Positions 35,505 to 45,825 of a DNA stretch of 64,000 nt are shown here, one piece after another; positions within the stretch are counted from its first letter, which is position 1; every line of letters begins with the position of its first letter. Source of the DNA: Micropruina glycogenica (lineage in GTDB: Bacteria > Actinomycetota > Actinomycetes > Propionibacteriales > Propionibacteriaceae); the NCBI RefSeq assembly GCF_900289045.1, contig NZ_LT985188.1:3658001-3722000 (forward strand). The letters are read 5' to 3'. The notes under the pieces were generated by a model, which saw only the letters and a list, made by a program, of their open reading frames with translations, searched no databases and was not told where the DNA came from. Both the position numbers and the translations under genes were made by a program.

Positions 35505-35574
35505 AACGTAGCTGCCTTTGTGACACCCAACTGCCCGCACGCAGGCAGTTACGTGTCACAAAGGCAGTTACGTT
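35505..35574. repeat. 70-bp nested palindromic element, copy 1
   Basis: Outer arms AACGTAGCTGCCTTTGTGAC (35505-35524) and GTCACAAAGGCAGTTACGTT (35555-35574) are complementary with one mismatch. Inside, AACTGCC and GGCAGTT form a second stem. The same architecture occurs at 42415-42482 and 61251-61318. No transposase is associated. Confidence 0.9.
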
Positions 35575-35628
35575 GCTGATGGCGCCGCTGCGCATCGGCT
35601 CGACCTGGGACGGTGCTCACACGTCGAC

Positions 35629-36246
35629 TCAGCCTGCCGACAACACCGCCACCACGAAGTTCGCCTGGTCGGTGAACGGCCGCAGGTCCCACGTGGCGAA
35701 GGTCTGCTCGCGCGTCAACCCCACCGCGTCGACGTCGGAGAAGAAGTCATCGAAGTCGTAGCCGCGGCCCGCGCCGAAGCCCACCACGCCCCGTCCGGCA
35801 GGGGCCAGCCGGTCGCGAAAGCCCGCAAGCACCGGGCGCCGGGTGGCCGGGTGCAGAAACCCCATGACGTTGCCGGCGCACAGGATGGCGTCGAAGGTCT
35901 GCGGCCCGTCGGACGGCAGTTCGAAGCCCGCGAGATCGCCGACGACGTAGTCAGGTCCGGGTTCGGCCCGCCGGGCTTCGGCGATCAAAGCGGGGTCGAG
36001 GTCGACGCCGACCACCCGATGGCCAGCCCGGTGCAGGTACCCGCAATGCCTGCCGGGGCCGCAACCGGCGTCCAGAATCGTCGACCCGCGCCCAACGATG
36101 GCGTCGATCAGCCGCGCCTCGCCCACCAGATCGGCGCCCTGGGCGGCAAGCATGGCGAAGCGGTCGATGTAGCGCTGGGAATGGCCCGGATCACGGGCGA
36201 TGATCGTCGCCCACTGGCTCTGCCCGGCGGGCGGTTGTGCGGTCAC
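35629..36246 (-). CDS. Class I SAM-dependent methyltransferase
   Basis: 205 aa. Motif I is ILDAGCGPGRHCGYL, the acidic residue after beta-2 lies in VVGVDLDPALI, then DYVVGDLAGF and FDAILCAGNVMGFL (motif IV). The C-terminus (GFGAGRGYDFDDFFSDV) is consistent with a small-molecule methyltransferase; the acceptor is unknown. A GTG start at 36246 puts the gene immediately after tRNA-Thr on the same strand, so it may be read through from the tRNA promoter. Confidence 0.87.
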   Translation of the reverse strand: MTAQPPAGQSQWATIIARDPGHSQRYIDRFAMLAAQGADLVGEARLIDAIVGRGSTILDAGCGPGRHCGYLHRAGHRVVGVDLDPALIAEARRAEPGPDYVVGDLAGFELPSDGPQTFDAILCAGNVMGFLHPATRRPVLAGFRDRLAPAGRGVVGFGAGRGYDFDDFFSDVDAVGLTREQTFATWDLRPFTDQANFVVAVLSAG

Positions 36247-36247
36247 G

Positions 36248-36320
36248 AGCCTCCGACAGGAATCGAACCCGCGACCATCCGCTTACAAGGCGGGCGCTCT
36301 ACCAACTGAGCTACGGAGGC
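36248..36320 (-). tRNA. tRNA-Thr (TGT)
   Basis: The reverse strand gives acceptor stem GCCTCCG / CGGAGGC, D-arm GCTCAGTTGGTAGAGC, anticodon loop CTTGTAA (anticodon TGT) and T-arm GCGGGTTCGAATCCTGT. The discriminator base is T at 36248. CCA is not encoded. The anticodon stem has one C-A mismatch at its top. Confidence 0.95.
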
Positions 36321-36388
36321 AACGCCCGGTCAGCCCGGGCCTGCACCATTGTGCCGTACCCGGCACAGTCGTTCGCACACCGCACCGC

Positions 36389-37579
36389 TCAGCGAATGCC
36401 GGACGACGTGCCGTACACCTCAGCCGAACCGGTCGCGAACACATCCTGTTCGTCGGCCGACAGAAAGGCCGCGTGCCCGCGGGCCAGCGGCAGGCTGGTG
36501 TGGCCGTCATCGAGCACGCACTCGCCGGAAACCGCCAACAGAATGCGCGCCGAACCTCGGCCCGGCACCCTGATGGGCCCGGACGACTCGTCAACGATCA
36601 TGCGCCAGGCCTCGAACTCGCTGCATGGGGTCTGGTATTTCAGCACGCCGGTGCGGGTCAGGGTGGGGTGCAGGATCTCGGGCAGCCACGGATTGAAGTC
36701 GACCACGGTGATCAGCTCGCCCACGTCGATGTGCTTGCTGGTCAGCCCACCGCGAATGACGTTGTCGGAGTTCGCCATCACCTCGACTCCGGTGCCGCTC
36801 AGGTGAGCGTGCATCATGCCGGCGGGTACGAACAGAGCCTCGCCCGGCTGCAGCCGCAGCCGGTTCATCAGCAGTGCGGCCAGAATGCCAGGGTCGGCAG
36901 GAAACACGGCGTCGAGCTCGAGGGCGGTTCGGGCGAACTCACCGACCGGGTCGTCGTCGTAGCGGTGGTGCATGGCCGCCGCCACCGTTTCGTCGATGAG
37001 GTGCCTGCGCTCATCACCCAGGCTGAGCACATCGAGAAACACCTCGGCCATCGCCGCCGGGCCCTTGCGTTCGGTGAGCGGCCCGATCACCGAGTAGAGC
37101 GGTTCGGCCACGCCCAGGGCGGCGAACAACTCCGCCGTCTGGTGGGGATCGCGAAAACCGGCCAGGCTGTCGAACGGTTCCAGCGCGATGAGAATCTCGG
37201 GCTTGGGCCAACTGTCTTTGTAGGTGCGCTCAGGGGCGTCGAGCGGGGTGCCGGCCCGCGATTCGCGCGCGAACCCCTCGATGGCCTGTTCGCGTGAGGG
37301 GTGCGCCTGGATCGACAGGGCGTGCCGCGCCGACAGCAGCTTCATCAGGTACGGCAGGTGTTCGCCGAACGCCGCCCGGCTGCGATCACCCAGTACGCCC
37401 GGGGCTGCGTCGATGTGCTCGCTCAGCGTGCCGGTGCCCAGCAGCGAGGGTGACGAGGCGTGCGCGCCGAGCCAGTACTCGGCCATGGGGCGTCCGTCGT
37501 CAGGCTGGCCGAGAATCGCCGGAATGGCGTCGGTGGTGCCCCACGCGTACCGCTGAACGGTGCCGACGAGCGGCTGCAT
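36389..37579 (-). CDS. manA: Mannose-6-phosphate isomerase, class I
   Basis: 396-aa zinc cupin enzyme interconverting mannose 6-phosphate and fructose 6-phosphate. Zinc ligands appear in SIQAHPSREQA (Q, H), WPKPEILIALEPF (E) and GMMHAHLSGTGVEVMANSDN (H). The length fits type I PMI. It supplies mannose precursors for glycans or channels mannose to glycolysis. It stands alone, upstream (in transcription) of tRNA-Thr. No strong ribosome site is visible; TAGGAC lies about 6 nt before the ATG. Confidence 0.95.
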   Translation of the reverse strand: MQPLVGTVQRYAWGTTDAIPAILGQPDDGRPMAEYWLGAHASSPSLLGTGTLSEHIDAAPGVLGDRSRAAFGEHLPYLMKLLSARHALSIQAHPSREQAIEGFARESRAGTPLDAPERTYKDSWPKPEILIALEPFDSLAGFRDPHQTAELFAALGVAEPLYSVIGPLTERKGPAAMAEVFLDVLSLGDERRHLIDETVAAAMHHRYDDDPVGEFARTALELDAVFPADPGILAALLMNRLRLQPGEALFVPAGMMHAHLSGTGVEVMANSDNVIRGGLTSKHIDVGELITVVDFNPWLPEILHPTLTRTGVLKYQTPCSEFEAWRMIVDESSGPIRVPGRGSARILLAVSGECVLDDGHTSLPLARGHAAFLSADEQDVFATGSAEVYGTSSGIR

Positions 37580-37722
37580 AACGTGTCCTATCGATGGGGT
37601 GCGCCGCGCTCACGTGCCGCGCCGCCACCTCACTGTAGCCGACCCCATGAGCCCCCTTCGGTGGACGATCGAACTCGCGCCGGCGAATGACAGCGGTGTG
37701 ATTTCAACCTAGAATGGGCGGC

Positions 37723-38007
37723 ATGTCCGACCCCGTGAGCCGTCCGGAAGCGGCGCTCGACGAGCGCTCCGCAGCCATTCTGGAGTTCGAGAAGCACTGG
37801 TGGTCGTTCGCCGGCACCAAAGAGGCCGAGATTCGCGAGCGCTTCGACCTGTCGGCTCCTCGCTACTACCAACTGCTCAACGACCTGATCGACACCCCGG
37901 CCGCACTGGCGCACGACCCGCTGCTGGTCAAGCGGCTGCGTCGCCAGCGCGCCACCCGTCAGAAAGAGCGCTCCGCCAAGCGGCTGGGTTTCTCGATCAA
38001 GGTCTGA
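37723..38007 (+). CDS. DUF3263 protein
   Basis: 94 aa, small helical actinobacterial protein of the DUF3263 family: FEKHWWSFAGTKEAEIRERFDLSAPRYYQLLNDL resembles a helix-turn-helix, with a basic C-terminus (KRLRRQRATRQKERSAKRLG). It may bind DNA, but this is unproven. Start ATG 37723: TAGAAT at 37710-37715 gives a start point at 37722, so leaderless; the ATG at 37714 would lie inside the -10. The 3' 49 bp overlap the convergent gene. Confidence 0.85.
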   Translation: MSDPVSRPEAALDERSAAILEFEKHWWSFAGTKEAEIRERFDLSAPRYYQLLNDLIDTPAALAHDPLLVKRLRRQRATRQKERSAKRLGFSIKV

Positions 38008-38477
38008 AGCCGCCCGCGCAGTCGCTTGAACCCGATGTTCGTGATCGGGGCCTCGCGGTAGCCGCCGCGCACCAGACCTGCGTTGCGCTCGAAGAAGTTG
38101 GCCGACGCCAGATCGCCGGTGCGTAGCCACGACCAGCCGGCGGCCAGTGCGTACAGCGGCAGAAACGGCAGGCCGCCGCACCAGAAGTACTGCCAGGCGT
38201 GGGCGCTCTCATGGTCCATCACGTGGGGCTCGCGCGCGGTGAGCGACTCGAAGTCGGTGCTGGTCAGAATCACGTTACCCACCGTGAACGCGCCCGCACG
38301 TGATGGAAAGTTCAACCGGTAGCCCTCGGCGAGCAGCAGCCCCTGGGGGCCGGGGCGCAGCCGGGCCCGACCCAGCCGGGCCGCGGTGAGGCCGAGCGCC
38401 GACGACAGGTTCATCAGGTTGCCGACCTGCCGCACCCGCTGGGCCCGGGTCAGCGGTACCTGTTGAGACGTCGCCAT
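37959..38477 (-). CDS. Small protein with HExxH motif, possible metallopeptidase
   Basis: 172 aa. DHESAHAWQYFWCGGLPFLPLYAL contains HESAH, a match to zinc HExxH, directly followed by a short hydrophobic segment. The rest (FTVGNVILTSTDFESLTAREP) is a beta-rich N-terminal part. I do not recognise a named family; a membrane-associated minimal metalloprotease is possible, as is a DUF with an incidental motif. Converges on and overlaps DUF3263 by 49 bp. Confidence 0.7.
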   Translation of the reverse strand: MATSQQVPLTRAQRVRQVGNLMNLSSALGLTAARLGRARLRPGPQGLLLAEGYRLNFPSRAGAFTVGNVILTSTDFESLTAREPHVMDHESAHAWQYFWCGGLPFLPLYALAAGWSWLRTGDLASANFFERNAGLVRGGYREAPITNIGFKRLRGRLQTLIEKPSRLAERSF

Positions 38478-38498
38478 GTGGTCAAGTCTGCTCCCGGC

Positions 38499-40472
38499 TC
38501 ACCAACCGCCGCCACCACCGCCGCCCATGCCGCCGCCGGACGACCCACCACCCGACGAGCCGGACGAACTGGACGAGCTCCACGAGCTGGACGATCCGCC
38601 GCCCGAACCCCACGAGCCGCCGCGATCGTCGTCGCGCGAGCTGGCCCACGAGTCGAAGCCCTGGCCGAGGGCCTGGCCGGCGTGCGACACCCAACCGTCG
38701 CCCCAGGCTGGGCGGGAGTCCCAGAAGCTCTGGGTGCCGTGGCGCCGGTGCTCGAAGTCACGCCGATAGTCAGGGCTGTCGGCCCACGCCGCAGCCAGCG
38801 CGAGCGCCCAGGGCTGACCTTCGGGCTTGTCGGGTCGTTCGGGTTTCAGGTCGTAGAGGTCACCGAGGGCCTGCCGCCAGGTGTTCTCGACACCGAAGAT
38901 GATCGCGTAGGGCAACAGCGGTTCGTACAGGTCCACCAGGCTCGTGTCATCGGGCCCGGTCAGGCGCGGGGCGTCCACGGCGTTCTGCATCCAGGCGATG
39001 CGGTCGGCCTCGGCCATCGTGACGAACCGGTGCAGCCCGGCCAGGTGATCGGCCAGGGCACTGCCCTGGTCGGTCAGGCCGCCGAGCGTGGGGTAGTAGT
39101 GCGCCATGGCGACCAGCAGCACCACAGCCAGACTTCCCAGGCCGAGGAACGGCCAGGCCAGGCCGCTCAGGCCGAGGGCGAGCTGCCACCAGCCGAACCC
39201 GATCAGCCCGAGGTAACCCACCCAGAACAGGGTGGTGCCCAGCCAACTCTCGCGGCGCAGGCCGCTCTGGCGCAGCAGCTGCCACCGCTCGGCCGAAGCG
39301 CCCGCGACGTCACGTTCGCCGACGCTGGCGAGCGCGACCGAGCGGGTACCGCCGAACAGGGCCGTGCAGATCGACCGGACGCTTCCGTCGATGTCGTGGG
39401 GGTCACCCAACTGCACCCGTAGCTCGCCGGCCTTGGCCAGGTCGGCTCGGCCGAGTCGCGAGCGGGGCTGGGGGGCGGTGCCGACGGGCACCCCGTCGGC
39501 GGTGATGGTGGCGTGCCCGTCGAGCACCAGTTGGGTGAGTTGTGCGGCGGCGCCGCGTTCGGGCAAGCCCAGAAAGTCGGCCGCCAGAATCGGCGGCACA
39601 CCGGGCGCTGTGTACTGAATCGGAGCATCCTCGCGCAGCAGCAGGTTGCCCAGCCGCCGTGCTCGTACGACCAGGGCCAGGCCCAGTAGCAGCGCCGCGA
39701 CCACCGGCATGGCGGCCAATCCCCACCAGCCGAAGCCGGTCAACGGTGCCGGCACGGTTTGTTGCACGGTGCCCGGCACGAAGCCGACCGCGATGGTCAT
39801 CGACTCGCGCGGAGCCAACGACACCGACTCGGTGCTGATCGCGTTACCGGTGCGTGCGATGCCGCAGCGCGCGGTCGAACCGGCCGGGCCGCGGTAGCAG
39901 GCCTGTTCGCCCAGCAGGCTGCCGGCCAGGTCGGGGGGCACGTTGACGGTAGCCTGCACCCGGTCGAACCGCTGCTGCCACCCGGTGCCGTTCACGTCGA
40001 GGTAGATCTCTTGCCGGTCACGCGCCTGCACCATGGCCCGCGTGATCGTGTAGCTGATCACATAGTCGACTCGTCCGTAGACGTAGGTGCCGGCGCTGCC
40101 GATGCGCAGGGTGATGTCGCCGTCGTCCTCGGTACGCCTGGTGAAGGGCATCGACGTGCCACTGGGGTCGGTGACCCGAAAGTTCGACAGGCCGATGTCG
40201 GTGCTGCCGAAGCGGGCGTCCAGTCGGCGTTCGATGCCGCGGTTGGTGTAGCGGTTGGGAAAGTTGGCGGTGATGCGCTCGGTGACGTCGAGTGCGAGCC
40301 CGTCGCCGCTGCGGCGGGCGTCATAAGTGGCGACGAAGCTGCTGATGGTGAATTGGTTGGTGCGCGAAACGGGCCCGGCGTCGGCCCGAAAAGCGTCCAC
40401 CACCATCGGCACGATCATCAGCAACAGCCAACACAGCGGGTACGCGATCCAGCGTGAGACGCGAGCGAACAC
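38499..40472 (-). CDS. DUF2207 membrane protein with Gly/Ser-rich tail
   Basis: 657 aa. Signal anchor (about 8-28), extracellular DUF2207 domain (about 40-245), a membrane helix (about 258-280), a cytosolic winged-helix-like region, two more helices (about 418-460), a cytosolic domain (LPYAIIFGVENTWRQALGDL), and a low-complexity tail of about 55 Ser/Gly/Trp residues ending GGGGGGGW. GTG start at 40472; TACCCT exactly 6 nt upstream indicates leaderless mRNA. Second DUF2207 in the window (see 24101). Function unknown. Confidence 0.85.
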   Translation of the reverse strand: MFARVSRWIAYPLCWLLLMIVPMVVDAFRADAGPVSRTNQFTISSFVATYDARRSGDGLALDVTERITANFPNRYTNRGIERRLDARFGSTDIGLSNFRVTDPSGTSMPFTRRTEDDGDITLRIGSAGTYVYGRVDYVISYTITRAMVQARDRQEIYLDVNGTGWQQRFDRVQATVNVPPDLAGSLLGEQACYRGPAGSTARCGIARTGNAISTESVSLAPRESMTIAVGFVPGTVQQTVPAPLTGFGWWGLAAMPVVAALLLGLALVVRARRLGNLLLREDAPIQYTAPGVPPILAADFLGLPERGAAAQLTQLVLDGHATITADGVPVGTAPQPRSRLGRADLAKAGELRVQLGDPHDIDGSVRSICTALFGGTRSVALASVGERDVAGASAERWQLLRQSGLRRESWLGTTLFWVGYLGLIGFGWWQLALGLSGLAWPFLGLGSLAVVLLVAMAHYYPTLGGLTDQGSALADHLAGLHRFVTMAEADRIAWMQNAVDAPRLTGPDDTSLVDLYEPLLPYAIIFGVENTWRQALGDLYDLKPERPDKPEGQPWALALAAAWADSPDYRRDFEHRRHGTQSFWDSRPAWGDGWVSHAGQALGQGFDSWASSRDDDRGGSWGSGGGSSSSWSSSSSSGSSGGGSSGGGMGGGGGGGW

Positions 40473-40506
40473 GTGCTCAGGGTAGGCGAAACAGGTCTCG
40501 AAACCG

Positions 40507-40533
40507 TTTGCACTCGACAGGGTCGAGTGCTAA
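40507..40533. promoter_or_regulatory. CIRCE operator 1 upstream of groEL
   Basis: TTTGCACTC - 9 bp - GAGTGCTAA, matching the CIRCE consensus TTAGCACTC-N9-GAGTGCTAA except near the left end. It is the HrcA repressor site for chaperone genes, 147 bp before the groEL start. No hrcA gene is in the window. Confidence 0.95.
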
Positions 40534-40540
40534 ACATGTA

Positions 40541-42305
<1,765 letters not shown>

Positions 42306-42328
42306 GTTCAGCCACTCCCGCAGTACCC

Positions 42329-42360
42329 AAGGGGTCGGACGCTTCGGCGTCCGGCCCCTT
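42329..42360 (+). terminator. Terminator of groEL
   Basis: AAGGGGTCGGACGC (42329-42342) pairs with GCGTCCGGCCCCTT (42347-42360) around a TTCG tetraloop, with one mismatch. UUCG loops are unusually stable. CGTCGTC follows rather than a T run. Confidence 0.88.
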
Positions 42361-42414
42361 CGTCGTCTGCCGTGGGGAGGATCTGGCGGGCTGGAGGGAT
42401 GAGCCATTGGGTGG

Positions 42415-42482
42415 ACGTAGCTGCCTTTTTGACACCTGACTGCCTGCGTGCGGGCAGCTACGTGTCACAAGGGCAGTTACGT
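42415..42482. repeat. 70-bp nested palindromic element, copy 2
   Basis: Outer arms ACGTAGCTGCCTTTTTGACA (from 42415) and TGTCACAAGGGCAGTTACGT (to 42482), with the inner TGCCTGCGTGCGGGCAGCTA stem. Same architecture as 35505-35574 and 61251-61318. It lies between the groEL terminator and the MFS gene and could supply a hairpin. Confidence 0.9.
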
Positions 42483-42543
42483 GGTGGACGTCCGGCCCAC
42501 AGTTCGCGGGAATACCGGCGAGCTGGCCGGGGCTGGTACAAGG

Positions 42544-44007
42544 GTGAGCGTGGACGAGAACAGCACGCAGACCGGCGATCGGGGTCGCTCGGTCGGATTC
42601 CGGTCCGACCGGGGCAAGGTGCTGATGTCGCTGATGCTCACCACCGGTCTGATTGCGGTGGACGCCACGATTCTGGCCACTGCGGTGCCGTCTGTGGTGA
42701 AGGAACTGGGCGAGTTCGAACAGTTCCCGTGGCTGTTCTCGGTGTACCTGTTGGCGCAGGCGGTGTCGGTGCCGATCTACAGCAAGTTGGCCGACACCAT
42801 CGGGCGTAAACCCATCATTCTGGTGGGCGTCGGCCTGTTTCTGCTGGGCTCGGTGCTCGCCGGGCTTGCCTGGAACATGACCTCACTGATCGTCTTTCGG
42901 GTCGTGCAGGGCCTCGGCGCGGGCGCGACCGCCCCGATGGCGATGACGATCGTGGGCGACATCTACACCGTCGCCGAGCGGGCCCTCGTGCAGGGCTACA
43001 TCGCCAGCGTCTGGGCGGTGGCCTCGGTGGTCGGCCCTGCACTGGGCGGCATCTTCAGTCAGTTCACCTCGTGGCGCTGGATCTTTCTGGTCAACATTCC
43101 GCTGTGCCTGCTGGCCGGCTGGGCGCTCGCGCGGTTCTACCGCGAGAACGTCGAGCGGCGGCACCACACCATCGACTATCTGGGCGCCGGGCTGCTGACC
43201 GTGGGGCTGACGGCGGTGATTCTCGCTCTGCTCGAAGGCGGCAACGCCTGGTCGTGGCTCTCGTGGCAGAGCCTGACCAGCTTCGGTATCGGCATCGCCG
43301 CACTGGTCGCGTTCGTGCCTGCCGAGCGCCGCGCGGCCGAACCCGTGCTCGACCTGGCTGTGGTGCGCCGTCCCCTGATCATGACCACCACGGCCATCTC
43401 GCTCGGCGTGGGCGCCCTGCTGATCGGCGTGACCAGCTTCGTGCCCACCTATCTGGAGAACGCGCTGGGTGTGGTGCCGTTGATCTCGGGCGTCGCAGTC
43501 GCGGCGCTCACCCTGGGCTGGCCGTTGTCGGCCTCGATGGCGGGTCGGCTGTACCTGAGATTCGGGTATCGCACCACGGTGCTGACCGGCAGCGCGATCG
43601 CGGTGGTGGGCTGCGTCGCCCTCGCGGTGTCCGGACCCTACCCGAACCCGTGGACGGTGGGCGCCGTGTCGTTCGTCATCGGCTTCGGCCTGGGCTGGAC
43701 GGCGGCCCCGTCGCTGATCGCCGCGCAGGCGTCGGTCGACTGGAGCGAGCGCGGCGTGGTGACCGGCATCAACGTGTTCGCCCGCTCGGCCGGCAGCGCC
43801 ATCGGCGTGGCGGTGTTCGGTGCCATCGCCACCAACGTGATTGCCGCCGGCCGGGGTGAGCACGATTACGCCACCATCGTCACCGCCAGCACCTGGGTGT
43901 TCGCCGCCGTCGCGCTGACCGCCGCGTTGATGCTGCTCGCCGCCCTGCGACTGCCCCGTGGCGGCGTCGATTCGACGGCCTACGCGACGGCGACGCCGAC
44001 GCGCTGA
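42544..44007 (+). CDS. MFS drug:H+ antiporter, DHA2 (EmrB/QacA-like) family
   Basis: About 487 aa with 14 predicted membrane helices. Motifs: LIAVDATILATAVPSVVKEL (helix 1 motif D1), the loop 2-3 motif A YSKLADTIGRKPI, FRVVQGLGAGATAPMAMTI, and motif C-like VVGPALGGIFSQFTSWRWIFLVNIP. Such exporters extrude hydrophobic or cationic compounds using the proton gradient; the substrate is unknown. Start placed at GTG 42544 because upstream codons lie in the palindromic repeat; GTG 42550 is an alternative. Confidence 0.88.
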   Translation: MSVDENSTQTGDRGRSVGFRSDRGKVLMSLMLTTGLIAVDATILATAVPSVVKELGEFEQFPWLFSVYLLAQAVSVPIYSKLADTIGRKPIILVGVGLFLLGSVLAGLAWNMTSLIVFRVVQGLGAGATAPMAMTIVGDIYTVAERALVQGYIASVWAVASVVGPALGGIFSQFTSWRWIFLVNIPLCLLAGWALARFYRENVERRHHTIDYLGAGLLTVGLTAVILALLEGGNAWSWLSWQSLTSFGIGIAALVAFVPAERRAAEPVLDLAVVRRPLIMTTTAISLGVGALLIGVTSFVPTYLENALGVVPLISGVAVAALTLGWPLSASMAGRLYLRFGYRTTVLTGSAIAVVGCVALAVSGPYPNPWTVGAVSFVIGFGLGWTAAPSLIAAQASVDWSERGVVTGINVFARSAGSAIGVAVFGAIATNVIAAGRGEHDYATIVTASTWVFAAVALTAALMLLAALRLPRGGVDSTAYATATPTR

Positions 44008-44072
44008 GCCGTACGCCGGGGCGTCCGCGTGTCCAGCACCCAACGGCCCCGACGCTCACCCATGATGGGCAC

Positions 44073-44789
44073 ATGAGCGGGCTGCTCGAAGTGATCGCGC
44101 TGCATGCGGCCGATGCCGAGCGCGCCGAAGCGGGTGGTGCCGACCGCATCGAGTTGTGCGGCACCCTCGAAGACGGTGGTATGTCGCCCGAACCGGCGCT
44201 GGTCGAAAAGGTGCGGGCCGCGACGTCGGTGCAACTGCGGGTGATGCTACGGCTGCGGGCCGGGTTCGGCACCGACGGCGGTGAGGCCGTGCGGCTGCGC
44301 GGACTGATCGCCAGCTACCTCGACGCGGGCGCCGACGGCATGGTGCTGGGCTTTCTCAACGGCCTGGGCGAGGTCGACCCGCAGGTGGTCACCGAACTCG
44401 TCGCCGACGGCGACTGGCCCTGGACGTTTCACCGCGCCATCGACTCCTGCCTCTACCCCGACCGGGGCTGGGCCGTGTTGCGGCGGCTGCCGCGGCTCGA
44501 TCAGGTGCTCACCGCGGGCTCGGCGCGCGGGCTCGAACACGGGCTCGAAGACGTGCTGGCTCGGGCTCGCGCCGATGCGTGGCAGGCCGGGGTGATCATG
44601 GCCGGTGGGGGACTGCACCCCGACCACGTGCCCTGGTTGGCCCGAGCCGGCGTGCGGGCGTTTCACATCGGGGGCCCGGCTCGTCCGCTGGGGTCGTACA
44701 AGGCCTACGTCGACCCCGAACTGGTCGGGTCGTGGCGCCGGCTGATCGACACCGAGGTGCGGCACGCGGCAGGCGGCGACGAGCGCTGA
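44073..44789 (+). CDS. cutC: CutC family protein
   Basis: 238-aa TIM-barrel protein: LEVIALHAADAERAEAGGADRIELCGTLEDGGMSP is the CutC N-terminal signature; VMLRLRAGF (usually RPRxGxF), DGMVLGFLNGLGEVD, TFHRAIDSC and QVLTAGSARG follow. CutC was named for copper tolerance in E. coli, but its biochemical role is still unclear. The usual MIRPR metal-site motif is altered (MLRLR). CATGAT ends 6 nt before the ATG, suggesting leaderless mRNA. Confidence 0.9.
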   Translation: MSGLLEVIALHAADAERAEAGGADRIELCGTLEDGGMSPEPALVEKVRAATSVQLRVMLRLRAGFGTDGGEAVRLRGLIASYLDAGADGMVLGFLNGLGEVDPQVVTELVADGDWPWTFHRAIDSCLYPDRGWAVLRRLPRLDQVLTAGSARGLEHGLEDVLARARADAWQAGVIMAGGGLHPDHVPWLARAGVRAFHIGGPARPLGSYKAYVDPELVGSWRRLIDTEVRHAAGGDER

Positions 44790-44937
44790 GCGCTCGCCGA
44801 TGGGGCGCCGGCGGACGCACGGGAATACCGCCCACGCCGGCAACCCGAACCGCAGTCGACTCCAGGTGCGCGCGCCGAGATCCCGACCTTCTTCGGGATG
44901 ACGAAGCGGGCCCGGGATGACGTGGGACCAACTGCGG

Positions 44938-45819
44938 TCAGTCGGCGGGCTCCACGTGCACGAACGTCACGGTGCCCGGCAGTACGTGTTCGACTTCGCT
45001 CTCGACCCGGTCGGCCAGGTCGTGGCTGCGGCGCACGGTCCAGTCGCCCGGCACGGTGAGTGTGGCCTGCACGAACCGCTGCCGCCCCGATTCGCGGGTG
45101 CGCAGGTCGGTGAGGTGTACCCGCGGGTCGTCGGTGAGCGGCACCAGGGCCTGCTGGATCTGCGCCACCTCGTCGGGCGGCAGCGTGGCGTCGAGCAGGC
45201 CGACCACCGAGCGCCGCACCAGCCCGTAGCCGGTGAACACGATGTTCACGCCCACCGCGAACGCGATCACCGGGTCGAGCCAGTACAGATGGGTGATGCC
45301 CACCACCGCGATGCCGGCCAGCACCCCCACCGAGGTCCACACGTCGGTCATCAGATGCCTGCCGTCGGCCTCGAGGGTGATCGACCGGTAGCGTTTGCCG
45401 GCCCTGATCAGCAGTAGTCCGGTGACCAGGTTCAGCGCGGACGCGATCGTGGCCAGCACGATGCCCAGCCCGACGCTTTCGAGCGGCACCGGGTTGAGCA
45501 ACCGCTGCGCCGCGCTCCAGATGATTGCCGCGGCGGCCACGATGATCAGCGTGCCCTCGACCGCTGCCGACAGGTATTCGGCCTTGCCGTGACCGAAATC
45601 GTGGTTGTGGTCGGCCGGCCGTGCCGACACCCGCAGGGCCCACAGGGCGATGCCCGCGGCCAGCAGGTTCACCGTCGATTCGAGTGCGTCCGACCACATG
45701 CCCACCGAGTTGGTGATCACTGCGGCGGCCGCCTTCAGCGTCACGGTGGCGAGCGCGGTGGCCAACGACAACCACAGAAAGCGTTCGAGCAGCCGGTGTT
45801 CGTCTGGGGGGTTCGTCAT
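44938..45819 (-). CDS. Cation diffusion facilitator (CDF) transporter
   Basis: 293 aa. Six membrane helices (about 15-205). The transport-site residues are in SVGMWSDALES (helix 2) and LEADGRHLMTDVWTS (helix 5, H..D); a cytosolic HNHDFGHGK loop lies between helices 2 and 3; the C-terminal domain (about 210-293) is the CDF dimerisation fold. It exports divalent metals such as Zn, Fe or Mn by proton exchange; the metal cannot be told from sequence alone. GAGG precedes the ATG. The Nudix gene lies just upstream on the same strand. Confidence 0.92.
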   Translation of the reverse strand: MTNPPDEHRLLERFLWLSLATALATVTLKAAAAVITNSVGMWSDALESTVNLLAAGIALWALRVSARPADHNHDFGHGKAEYLSAAVEGTLIIVAAAAIIWSAAQRLLNPVPLESVGLGIVLATIASALNLVTGLLLIRAGKRYRSITLEADGRHLMTDVWTSVGVLAGIAVVGITHLYWLDPVIAFAVGVNIVFTGYGLVRRSVVGLLDATLPPDEVAQIQQALVPLTDDPRVHLTDLRTRESGRQRFVQATLTVPGDWTVRRSHDLADRVESEVEHVLPGTVTFVHVEPAD

Positions 45820-45825
45820 GGTGCC

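Noticed and set aside
35422..35628. Prophage or island attachment remnant
   Set aside because: No integrase, phage gene or tRNA target is present; only the duplication itself is reported.
36246..36320. Methyltransferase start extended into the tRNA-Thr gene
   Set aside because: The tRNA is unambiguous; the coding start is kept at GTG 36246, just after the tRNA 3' end.
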